Positions 45,652-55,386 of a stretch of 64,000 nt of DNA are shown in pieces (positions within the stretch are counted from its first letter, which is position 1; each line of letters opens with the position of its first letter). A model generated the notes under the pieces. That model made no database searches, was not told the origin of the DNA, and was given only the letters and a program-made list of their open reading frames with translations. Both the position numbers and the translations under genes were made by a program. The stretch is from Omphalotus guepiniiformis (taxonomy: Eukaryota; Basidiomycota; Agaricomycetes; Agaricales; Omphalotaceae): assembly GCA_028554645.1 (NCBI GenBank), contig JAQOOI010000070.1:930001-994000 (forward strand), in the 5' to 3' direction.

Positions 45652-46262
45652 ATGCCGCAAACTCAAAGCTTCAAACCAACTACAATCGAGGACTGGGCTC
45701 GGTCAGACCAGTACCACAACTCCTTCCTAATTCCAAAAGACACTATCTTGGACGAAGCAGCGGTAAATAGCACACGGAATGGGTTGCCGGAAATAGCTGT
45801 GAGCACTGCTCAGGGAAAGTTCCTTTATCTTCATGCGAAAGCTATTGGAGCCAAGCGTGTTCTAGAGGTTGGGACTCTTGGAGGGTAAGAGGATTAAAGC
45901 TTAAAGCTATGGGGATTTGATCAAGATAACACCACTCTGATCACAGATACTCTACGATCTGGTTGGGAAGAGCACTTCCAGAGTCCGGCGAGCTGATAAC
46001 ACTTGAAGTGAACAAAAAACATGCTCAGGTTCGGTTTCGTTTGATTTTTTAATATGCCATCTTCTTTTCTACGCCCCTTACTTACGAGATATTATATTAA
46101 CATCCCCGACAGGTAGCCCAAGAGAACCTAACAAACGCCAACCTTTCCTCCAAATGCAAAGTCATTCTCGGTCCTGCCATCGATAGCATGACGAGGTTAC
46201 GAATCCTAACGAAGTGGATTCGTTGTTCTTGGACGGTTTTGGAGCTCGAATTACTACCATAA
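45652..46262 (+). pseudogene. SAM-dependent O-methyltransferase, 3'-truncated
   Basis: Class I methyltransferase of the caffeoyl-CoA O-methyltransferase type (family 3). Three exons assemble MPQTQSFKPTTIEDWARSDQ, YHNSFLIPKDTILDEAAVNS, KRVLEVGTLGG plus YSTIWLGRALPESGELITLE (SAM-binding motif I), VNKKHAQVAQENLTNANLSS and KCKVILGPAIDSM. At about 46190 recognisable homology stops. The frame then reads TRLRILTKWIRCSWTVLELE and ends at 46260-46262. Missing are the acidic motif normally seen as FDxxFIDADK, the metal-binding residues and the last 60-80 residues. The break coincides with the left edge of the mobile island, so I treat the gene as interrupted and inactive. Confidence 0.7.
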
Positions 46263-46263
46263 A

Positions 46264-46285
46264 AGGGTTATTCACCCCTAACCCT
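46264..46285. repeat. Inverted repeat AGGGTTA...TAACCCT
   Basis: Perfect 7-bp arms (46264-46270 and 46279-46285) around an 8-base spacer, so a hairpin can form. The arms are telomere-like (TTAGGG/CCCTAA) and lie immediately after the frame break in the methyltransferase. Confidence 0.7.
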
Positions 46286-46567
46286 ACCACTTTTTCTGGT
46301 TGCTCATGTTTGTGCACCTCGCCCCATTGTTCGATACGTACGTTGTCGCTTATTTGGCCAAGAAATTGCATTGTTCTCTCTCGCTGGCGAGAGCAGGTTG
46401 CGAATATACAGCTATTTCATACTCTATCTAACTTCCTTCACCGTCCCTGTCGCTCTCCACAGTGGTGAATTGTGTCGCTTGCAGTGAGTTACGCTGGACA
46501 ACGCGGTGAGGGCAAGCTTCTCTGTTTGTTTCTCTGTTAGTGCAGATCTCGTCGTAAGTGTTTCAAC

Positions 46568-47785
46568 CTACTCTCTGAAATATTTGTACAGCTTGCGCCC
46601 GTCCCTCCCGTCGCAGCTCGCCGGGTACTGTCCGCGTGCTTCGCTTTCGCGGACTGCGAAAAACGTCACCCGCCAGTGGATCTCTCGGGAACACGGTCTT
46701 CTCTCGCAAATCGACGCTGCCAAGGGCCCCCACTCAAAGCTATACAACCTGTAATTGTACCGCGGCTCACACCAGTTCACGTTCACGGGAAGTGTCACCC
46801 GGTTCTCTGTACGTAGGTCTTCCCTGTTCTCTGGCCCCAGCCCCGAGTGAATGAGTGCCTCCTTCACAGCTTTCCAAATGTCATTGTCCTTCTTCACAAT
46901 CAGCGGTATCAGGAATGCCATTGCATGGTTTTGAAGGAATACCAGAACGTTGAGTCGCTTTTCATTTTCCTATTGCGCTGTAAGCTCCTTTGTGTACCCG
47001 CAGAAGAATGTCTCTCACCTCTGCCTCCTTCCTCAGCCCACGCACATGCACCCTCATTGCTTCCTCAATCCGCCTTGCCCGCTCTTTTGGGCTTAGGATC
47101 TCTGCCATTATCGAATCGAGGTTCGGTACTATACATTCGATCAGCCATATAACTTCCCAGAATATATATCCCTCACTGCTGCTTTGAGGATGCCAGTGCC
47201 CACAAGCCATCCTATCTCGCTGTGAGTCGACTGCCATATGTCTTTACCATCGCTACTCACTCGCGTATGATTTCTCGTATAGCGTCTTTTTCCTCCTGCT
47301 CTGCGTCTACCACCTCGAGTTGGTGGTTGAAAACCACTGCAATTGTCGCTCCCGCCCAGTACGTCGTGAAGTCATCTCTGTCGCATTTCCCTGGATAACA
47401 CGGTGGTAGCGCTATTCCACTGTCGTTCGAGCTGAACATTATCACTGTTTTGATGCTTCCGTCGCCGGCCGTGTATGTTTTCGTAGCTGTCGTCGTGAGC
47501 GGCAGCTTTGTATACGGGTTCTCACCCACCGCTCTCTCGACCATGGTGCATGTGTCCTCAACGTCGACGGGGGGTTTCATCAGCAGGGGCACGACAAACA
47601 CGAAGTTCCAGTGTGGTTCCATGTACAAAACCTTTTTGATGCTCGTTCCTTCTCCCTGCCAGCGCTCCGTTAGCTCGGTCTGCTGCTTACATTCTTCCAC
47701 GTACCTCCGTTGCTTGTTCCACCACCTTTTCGTGACCGATCGTCAACAGCTCTCTGCGAACTCGTACCATCCCGTTCAAGTCCAT
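46568..47785 (-). CDS. Uncharacterised island gene 1
   Basis: Leftward gene with good splice sites. Exons assemble MDLNGMVRVRRELLTIGHEK, VVEQATE, GEGTSIKKVLYMEPHWNFVF, VVPLLMKPPVDVEDTCTMVE, TYTAGDGSIKTVIMFSSNDS, YWAGATIAVVFNHQLEVVDA, GWLVGTGILKAA, LDSIMAEILSPKERARRIEE and NEKRLNVLVFLQNHAMAFLI, then a last exon ending LYKYFRE at 46568. Introns of about 40-50 bp follow each block. An extra intron at 46569 would extend the tail to a stop at 46428. The product is about 320 residues, soluble, with a Lys/Arg/Glu-rich helix near its middle. No domain recognised. It lies head-to-tail with the next gene. Confidence 0.55.
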
Positions 47786-48077
47786 GTTGTCGTGGTTCAG
47801 ATGGGTACTGCTTTGCTTTCGTTCACTTCTTTTATCTTACTTCCCCGCCTCCTACATCTGCTTTCCCGAATTTAGGTATCATACCTCCTCGCCATGCATT
47901 CGTTTCTTTCCCAGGGTTCTGTGCTTCTCGCCACTTTCCATGCTTCTCTCTAAACACCGTCTGACTTTCTCGTTGCTTAGCTCAATGTAGCGTGTTTTCT
48001 TTGTATGCACGACACTACTGCAATGTAATCTATTGTGAAAACTTAAATATATTTTTTTTACGTGCTGCGGATGCTGT

Positions 48078-49284
48078 CTAACACTCGGAAGACCCTCCAC
48101 TTCCCTCGCTAAGACTGAGTTTTGTCAGTTTCTTTCGGGCATGTTGTACATCGTCGTCTTCGAAACAAGCAGTTCGTTTCACTGTCGCCTTCCGCCTTGC
48201 CTCGTTTGCTCCCGCCATGGTTCGATTTTTGAGTGCTTGCTGCGAATAATCAGCGCTTCTCGTCTCGGTCGCTGCTGCCTCGTCACTTACCTGTGCAAAA
48301 CTTCCATTCAGCAGGGTGATACTGCGCAGCAGCAGCAGCACCTTGCTGCTGGACCCCTTCGCCGGCACCGCAATCATAGAAAATCCCACTTCAACTATGT
48401 CCCCTACAATGAGTCGTTGAGGACTCATTGGAATAGTGCTGAGCGCCAATCGTTAGTGAATGCGTGATTTCTCAGCTTCAAAATTCTCACCTTCGTTTCC
48501 CGTCCTCCACCACACTCTCCCTGTAAAGTACCTTGTTGTCCTCCGTGTGAACAAACTGCGTGTTCTCTTCGTTGACTTTTGCGATTGCGCCGTTCTTGTC
48601 GGTGAGCAGGTTGACATCGGCTGGGGCCGCGTCTGGCGCATCTCGGCGCGACGTGAAGTATCTATTTGAGAATTCGAGTGTGGCGTCCCCAGGTTGTCGC
48701 GGCAATTCGAGCACTGCCTCCTCTTCAAGTTGCCGGTACATCAACGTGAATAGTTCCACTACGCTATCAATGTCGGTGTTGTATTCTTCAATCCCGAGTC
48801 CGGTGACTGTGATAGATTGCCTGAGGTGTCTCAGCTCTTTCCCTCCCGTGCTGCATCCCTGGTTAGTTCTGTCTCTGTTCTATGACACGACATACTCACA
48901 CTTGTCCCAGCCGCAGCGGCGGTAGATCCTTTTTCTGTAGCACGCCCACAATGAAAACGGTCACTTCCTCGTCACCACCGTGGTTCGGCCCATCGTCCCG
49001 CCACATCATCCTCCAACACCTCGGCTCCTGGAATTGGGTCACTTCAACCTGGCTCTCCCAATTCGCTTGCTGTTGTCATGGGTGAGTTGTGTCTTCACTA
49101 GCCTGCAATCGTGCTGCTCACCTTCACCATTGTCGCGATCTGGGTTCTTTTCTCTTCCTCACTGCTTTTCAGCTCTCGAATCTGCGTCAACGCCACCTCT
49201 GCCACGCTCGTATGTTATCTGAGTGCCTTACGGAATGTGTGTGTTCACTTACTTGCTTGTTCGCGGTCGTAGAACTGATCCATG
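48078..49284 (-). CDS. Uncharacterised island gene 2
   Basis: Leftward, six exons with consistent phases. It opens MDQFYDREQAKVALTQIREL, then SQVEVTQFQEPRCWRMMWRD, DGPNHGGDEEVTVFIVGVLQ, LRHLRQSITVTGLGIEEYNT, DVNLLTDKNGAIAKVNEENT, QFVHTEDNKVLYRESVVEDG, the conserved-looking PQRLIVGDIVEVGFSMIAVP, SKVLLLLRSITLLNGSFAQ, and a basic tail (NEARRKATVKRTACFEDDDV) ending GGSSEC at 48078. The VGDIVEV ... LRSI-LL segment is of a kind I associate with recurrent Agaricomycete hypothetical proteins; the tail could be a nuclear-localisation region (inference). No enzymatic motif. Confidence 0.6.
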
Positions 49285-49695
49285 GTGCTGTTTGTCTTTG
49301 AACTAGATCCTGCCACCCTTCTCTTACTTATGTCCAATTTCACCTCCTCCGTTTCTTCTTCTCTCCTGGCCGTGCCTTCGCTTCGCGAAATTCCGATTGT
49401 ATGTTGCATTGGCTAGTGTCATTTATCGCAGATGCGGTACGTCCTTTTATGGTTATGATAAATAGCGGATCCTGGATCTCAATTCTTATTGCTTCTAGTT
49501 GTCCGTTCGCCGTGTTTTAACTTCTGCTGCCTTTTTGTCCAGCTACCTCTTACGTTTTCGTACTTCTCCGTCCTTCGTTCTTTCGACCTATTTTTTCGCC
49601 AATGTCCTCCGTCTTTTAACTTCCTTAACCGCTGTTTTTTCCCTCTGTTTTCTCCCCGTCCTCGTCTCTTGCACCTGCTCTTGCAGTTGAATCCG
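49285..49695. other. Divergent promoter region of island genes 2 and 3
   Basis: 0.41 kb, pyrimidine-rich on the + strand, with no gene. The apparent frames on both strands follow from the skewed composition. Confidence 0.5.
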
Positions 49696-52297
49696 ATGTC
49701 TGGTACAAGACGTTCTTCGCGCAAACCTGCTGCATCCCGACGCACAGTTGCAGCTCGAGGTTCCCGAAAAAAGGTCTCGTCTGATTCCGCCGCCAGCTCC
49801 GTACCCGCCGTTCCTTCTCCACAGTCAGAGGCGCAGCCTGTCTTCGATGTGTCTTCTTCCTCTCCCACCAAACGTGCGGTGTCAGCGTGAGTGCCACTTT
49901 CTCTTGTTTACTCTGTCTCCATTAACTCTTCGTGCAGCCCATCTTCGCCTTCACCTTCCACGCCTAAAAAGCCTCGCGCTAGCGCGAACTCACCTCCTGC
50001 GTCGTCGACTGCAGTGCCCACCCCAGCTGTACCGCCTGCAAGTGATAAGTCAGGCTTCTCCCTTTTTACTACTTCCGTTCTTCCTGACTTGCTGCTTTCC
50101 AGCATTGCCTCCTCCCCTCTTCTCCCTTCGTCTGTCTCAACTTGCGGTTCCCCTCTGTCTGACGTGTCTTCCGTGTCCGCAGCGTAAGTGTTTTCCTCTC
50201 TTTCCCTCTTTCGCTGCTGACACTATTTTCCCACCTCCTCTAACCCCTGCTGCGTACACCCGCTTTTTGTCCCTTTTCTGCTGCCAGCGATGTCTCCGTG
50301 GATACCAGCCGTCCTGTCGCAGCTCCCATTCTGCCCGCTGCTTCTGCTGACTCCGCTCCCCCCCCTGCTGCTCTACCCGCCACTGCGTCAGTTCCGTTTT
50401 TGTGGGTCGTTGTCCGTCTAGCTAACATTCTCACGTCAGATCGGCCGAAGACGACGACGACCGTTATTTCGACCACGTTGAAGACTTTTCTTTCCTTGCC
50501 GATATCCCGGTAATTCCTGGCTTGGAGTATGTTTTCTCCTCCTCTTAAACAAGCCTTATTGACCGTTGCTTTTTTGTGCTTAGCTGTCCCCTCGATGCCT
50601 CGTGCGCTACACCTCCCATTGGCCCTGCTGCTTTAGACAACTCTGCAGAATTGGGTGCCGATGTCTTGGGGAGTCCCGTTGCCCTGTCTGCCGATGCATC
50701 CACCACATCTCGACCTGTTACTACTTCTCTCACTGCACCCTCCACTGGATCCGACACTAGCCTTGCGTGCGTACTCTCTTCAATCACCCCTTCTGATGTG
50801 CTAGCTAACACAGCATGCCTTTCAGGCCTGCCGTCGTTTCTCCCTTGTCACTGGCTCAACCTGTCACTCCGTCTACTCCCGTGACTTCCGGCGGGAAGGC
50901 ATTGCGCTTGGCTGCCATCATCTCGGCGTTGGAACCCTCCCCTGCGTATGTCTCGTCGTTCTCTTTGCGACGTGTTCTGACTCGGGTCTGTTAGTTCTGC
51001 TGTGTCGTCTTCTGCTTCCTCTACTACTTCAGCCAGATCTGGTTCTACGACGCCCACCCCTGCCCCGCGCAAAGGCACCCTTGTGCAGGCTACGTTCCCT
51101 GCTGCTCCTCACGCTTGCGCTGCCCCTATTTTCGACACCTCCCTTGTCGCAGAAGGGTGTCTAGTGCCGCTCTTGATGGATGACAAGCTTAAATCTACCT
51201 ACGCCTCTGTACTTAATCTCCCGTGAGCTTTTTCCTCTGTGTGAATCACCTGTCCTTCATCTGACTTGCTCCATCTAGCCCAGTCACTCTCTTTGTCCTT
51301 TCGGTGACTGACCGTCCAAGCACTGGCGAGTGGTGTACTTATTCTACGGTATCCAGCGCGCTTTCCTCGGATGCTCAGAGGTGCGTCCTCGCCCTGTATT
51401 CCTGAACGTTCGTCTCCGTTTAATGGGCTTTAGGTCGGTCTTTCGATGTGTGACATTTGTTGAAAACGGGGTGTTCATCAACCCGTCCCGTGCCGATCCA
51501 CGCAATGTCAGGGTTATGTCTGGTCCGAATGCTGTTGCCCGAAATACCTTTCACCAGCGGCGTGACTTCCTTGGTTTGAACGCTCTTTTTCTCTCTCTAG
51601 CAGTGACATCCTCATGCAACATCGTGACACCCGCCACTTTACCCCTGCCCGATGGTGCTAGCTACATGGTTCGCAGATTTGCAGGGAGGCTTTTTCAACA
51701 AGAGGCGCAACGCTTGATGGCGTACTTTGGTTATGCCCATGGCTTTACTGAAGCTGCGTGCGACATCGCCGATGACGTGGTGTCCTTTACTACCATGGCC
51801 AGCCAGCCAGCATCCAAACTCCTGAAGGGTTCCAACAAGCGTGTGTATCTCTTTTTGCCTGTGATTGTCCCAGTCTCATTACCCTTCTAGTGTCTCCCAA
51901 GAAGAAAAACAAATGGTCAACTGCAGTTAACCGGAAAGCTGCTTTGCTGACTGCTTATCCCTCGGCTTTGGCTTTCAGCTCAGATGGTAATTTCTCGTTC
52001 CTCACTAATATATTATGTACTGATGCCGCTGGTTTGTAAGTCCCTATATATGACGGAAGACAGCGCGGCGCTCGTTCACCATTCCTGTTCAACACGTATG
52101 CCCTAGAGGAGTTGGCCATGCGTGATTTGCCTCTCTATGAAGATGGGCTTGCCGATCTACCCACAGACTCTGTGGTCTGCGTAGGATATACAGCGCAGTC
52201 GCTCTACCCACCGACTCCGCATTTCTTGGGCAAGTCGGTGACCCTGACTTTCAACCTGCAATTCTTGATCCTTCTTGATATTCCTCGTGTCGTGTAG
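49696..52297 (+). CDS. Uncharacterised island gene 3, S/P/T-rich N-terminus and VGYT-type C-terminus
   Basis: Rightward, at least ten exons with 50-60 bp introns. It opens MSGTRRSSRKPAASRRTVAA (basic, disordered), then SPSTPKKPRASANSPPASST with TPKK/SP motifs, an acidic patch SAEDDDDRYFDHVEDFSFLA, more S/P/T-rich sequence, then a folded part: APIFDTSLVAEGCLVPLLMD, CVTFVENGVFINPSRADPRN, FHQRRDFLGLNALFLSLAV, YMVRRFAGRLFQQEAQRLMA, YFGYAHGFTEAACDIADDVV, and last VPIYDGRQRGARSPFLFNTY, DSVVCVGYTAQSLYPPTPHF, VTLTFNLQFLILLD. The VPIYDGR / VVxVGYT / FNLQ pattern recurs in Agaricomycete hypothetical proteins, to my recollection. Basic SP/TP tail plus acidic patch suggests a nuclear or DNA-associated protein (inference). 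Confidence 0.6.
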
Positions 52298-52731
52298 GTC
52301 TGCCGTGTTTGTACGTACCTGGTTGAATACATATCTTGTTTCTTGGTAGCTCTGTGAATGCGTCTGAGCCTTCGCGTGGTTTCTTTCGGTAGCGTCTAAC
52401 TCACTTTTCTGTTTTCTGTATGTGCTCATGTGACAAACATGTGACTTGACTTGGTGAAATGTTGAAGACAGGTTTGTTGATACTGTTTCAATCTAAAACA
52501 CCCACCTTCACTCTGGCCGCCTACCGTACGTTCAGGTTTATTTCTCCGACTGGCCGCTGTGTTGAGCTGTACGCGCGCCACGTTCTGATTGATTCGATTC
52601 CCGGATCTAGAGAACTCACGGCACACGCACCTCAATGCGCTCCCTGGCTACATGCTGCTCTACGTTTCTGCCCCTCTGACTCCTCCCTCCTCACTGTAGA
52701 ACCAACGCCATCTGCCACAGCCCGGCTGACA
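52298..52731. other. Spacer between island genes 3 and 4
   Basis: A frame at 52459-52740 (TFTLAAYRTFRFISPTGRCV) could be an upstream exon of the TET-like gene. A motif around GATTGATTCGATTCCCGGAT (about 52587) is repeated, diverged, at about 52836, showing a small local duplication. Confidence 0.35.
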
Positions 52732-54582
52732 ATGCTAAAAATTAGTACGTGTTCACGCGTCGTTTCTACCCGCCACACCCCCTACCCACTCCTCCTACCC
52801 ACCGCCGCGTTGAAGGGCACGCGTGCCACTTTCTGGTTGATTCGACTCCCGGATCTAGAGAAGCAGTGGCACGCGTGTCTTGAGACATTGTCGGACACTT
52901 CGCGTCACCTACCCCACACCACCCCTGCTGCAACACTGATACATGTATGCCGCTCAAAGTCCGTGCTCAGCGTTTGTCTTTCCAGGTCCTCCCCCCGTAA
53001 ACGACAACAACTGCGCAAAGATTTCTGATTTCCTCTTCCTGGACGCGCAGCCAGTTGAAATTGCCGCAGACATCGACCTTGACAAGCTCTTGGATGAGGC
53101 CCTCGAGCGCGAGCTGCAGGGCCCTGAAGACGACCTCGAACAACCGACTGCGTGTCCATCTGCCGTTACGAACCCTATTGCCGATATGGCCCTCGAGCGT
53201 GAGTTGCAGGATCTTCAGAATGGCATTGAGCAACCGACTGCATCCACCTCTACCAACCCTGTTGCCCACGTTAAGCATCCAGATTCACACTTACCTGCCT
53301 CTACCCCTGCTGCTGGCCTCAAACGCCCCCCGTCCCCAGCTCCGCATGCACCGTCAAAGCGCCAAAGACACAGCAATGCAAAGCGACGTAGGCAACGCGA
53401 ATCTGTGTACGAGTGTCGTGGCCACTTGGGGGGCCACAACTCTGCCGTGGCTGCAACTGAAGCGTCTGACCCGTCTCGCCCTATCCAGGCAGATATGTCA
53501 TGCGAGGATCTCCCTTTTGCCGCTGGGTTCTATGTCGGGGTGGACTGCAAGCCTTACGGGAGGACGGTCAAGCGGAATAAGGAATACCTGGCGCGAAAGG
53601 GTTTCCGCTACGTCGAGTGGGAAGGCCAGTAAGTTCCCTCTATTCACTTCCTACATCTCCTCCAGGTTATTAACTCCAACTGCAGCCAGTCCATTCCCAT
53701 TATCGATAGACGCCAGCGAGTGATCGTTGCTGCCGTGAAGAAGTGCACAGCCAAGGGCTACCAGCAAGCTTTGGACGAAGCGTTTGCTCTCATCGCTGAC
53801 ACGCAGAGAAACGTTAAGTTTGAAAAGGAGGAGAAGAAGCATCGACGTGGAGAATTTCCTGCTTTTGCATACGGCATATCTTTTGGCAAGGGTCAGCCGC
53901 ATCCAATGCGTCTGAAGGGTGCGCGTGATGATATGATGCAGGCTCTCCTACGTCGTCCCTGCTTTAGACGCCTGGCTGCCGCACAAAGTGGTGCGTATTG
54001 CTTTGCTTTCCAGATTTCAGTGAGCTTACAACATGTCTAGCTGCATACGCCGCATGGTCTCCAAAAAATTACGAGTACTATCATCGACGCAACCGCGAAT
54101 TGTATCAGCGACTTCCTGATCTGCAACCTAACTTCCCAAAAAGTGTATTCTCCTGCATCACTGTCAACTTCGGCCCGCAGGTTCAGACCCATGTACATAT
54201 CGATTCGAAAAACACCGCTCATGGCATGTGCGCTGTGACGTCAGGTGGATCGTACAACCACAAGCTGGGAGGCCACTTAATCCTTTGGGATTTGAAAATT
54301 GTCTTGGAATTTCCACCTGGCTGCACTATTCTACTTCCGTCTGCCCTTGTTCGTCACTCTAACCTCCCCGTTCAGCCTGGCGAGACTAGATATTCCTTCA
54401 CGCAGTATACAGCCGGCGGTATTTGGCGTTGGTTGGACGCCGGGGGTAAAACCGACCGCTCCATCAAACTGAACGGCTCTGTTGACCAGATGAAAGAAGT
54501 TCTCGAAAGGAAGGCCAGTCGACGTGAATGGGCCATGGCTATGTTCTCAACTCTTGAAGAAGTTCAACGACACGCACCCTGA
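52732..54582 (+). CDS. TET/JBP-like Fe(II)/2-oxoglutarate dioxygenase
   Basis: Member of the fungal TET/JBP family, which oxidises methylated DNA bases; family assignment is from motifs. The disordered acidic N-terminus contains two repeats of ALERELQ (LDEALERELQGPEDDLEQ; MALERELQDLQNGIEQ) and a nuclear-type basic stretch KRQRHSNAKRRRQRES. The catalytic part shows FAYGISFGKGQPHPMRLK, FSCITVNFGPQVQTHVHIDS, NTAHGMCAVTSGGSYNHKLG, GHLILWDLKIVLEFPPGCTI, LLPSALVRHSNLPVQPGETR and YSFTQYTAGGIWRW. The HxD pair (VHID), the distal His (RHSNLP) and the 2OG-binding Arg (GETRYSFTQY) are all present, so it looks active. Introns at 53630-53685 and 53992-54041. The 5' end is uncertain: either ATG 52732 with a 240-bp intron or ATG 52943. 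Confidence 0.82.
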
Positions 54583-55386
54583 CTACATATGCCCCCTTGT
54601 GCTGCACTACTACATACATCTATCTACCTCCGTGTTCACTGTACTCGTAAATATGTGCTTATATAAATCTCCGATTCCGATACATCGCGTGTTTTTTCCT
54701 CTCGTTTTCGTTCTTTGCTCGTTCCTTTGCAGAGGCGCATACATTCACCTTGCCACCTTTCAAGCTCTGTCCTTTTGTGTTACATCCGCCTACGCCAGTC
54801 CTCTCTACATACTTCATTTCGCAAATTTCACATCCGTGTACAAATGCAGTTGGCATGGTTTTCGTGTTTGTTTCCGTCCGACCTTTCCTTACATCGAACC
54901 ATTCGCGTCAACAGAAGTCCGTCACTCGATCCATCCTCTGCGACTCAGGTCCCCGTTAGCAGATGATGAACTCCAGACGACAGCCTTGAGAAACTTGATG
55001 CATCTCTTGCCGCTCGAACACTTATCCCTTTTGTATATGCAAGCACGCCTTACCTTGCTTTTTTCCTATCCTTTCGCTGCTGCAAGCCCTGCATTGACCT
55101 CGCCTTTGCCTGCTCGCTCCTCCTGTGGCCCCCTCGATGTGTGTTTTTTGTCAAACAGTGATCTTGAAAGGTGCGTCGCCTTGTTCTCGCTCAGTGCAAT
55201 ATTCATTCCTTCTAACCTCTTCCACTTGTAGTTCACAAACCTTTCCACCACCCTATCTCCCAGCCTGAAACCCTTGCCAGGGTTCTACAAACACCGTGCT
55301 CTACACATGGTGAGTCTTCGCTGGCTTCTCCTTTTTGTGATTATAACGTTTGTTGTCCAGGTGCTGGCTCTGTTACTGCGAGGTTC
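54583..55386. other. Spacer, probably with 5' exons of the Helitron gene
   Basis: Frame 54880-55160 reads STEVRHSIHPLRLRSPLADD and LQTTALRNLMHLLPLEHLSL, which looks protein-coding and may belong to the start of the Helitron gene. The joins to the 55387 frame could not be settled. Confidence 0.35.

Noticed and set aside
46162..46371. Leftward frame LGQISDNVRIEQWGEVHK and following residues, overlapping the methyltransferase end
   Set aside because: Looks somewhat protein-like but overlaps the methyltransferase exon, has no family match and no connection to island gene 1 that keeps frame.
47450..47990. Rightward frames of 68-141 codons over island gene 1
   Set aside because: Shadows of the leftward exons; hydrophobic and Ser/Phe-rich without splice support.
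48453..48728. Leftward 91-codon Arg/Thr-rich frame over island gene 2
   Set aside because: Alternate frame of the real exon (VNLLTDKNGA...VLYRES), which joins both neighbours in phase.
49489..49890. Rightward 133-codon frame rich in Phe/Leu/Ser before island gene 3
   Set aside because: Its first part is only the pyrimidine-rich promoter; the true start at 49696 opens a basic SP/TP-rich protein in another frame that splices well downstream.
54524..54870. Start of a 235-codon frame after the TET-like gene
   Set aside because: Its first 110 codons overlap the end of the TET-like gene and a pyrimidine-rich spacer; only the later part (from about 54880) looks coding.
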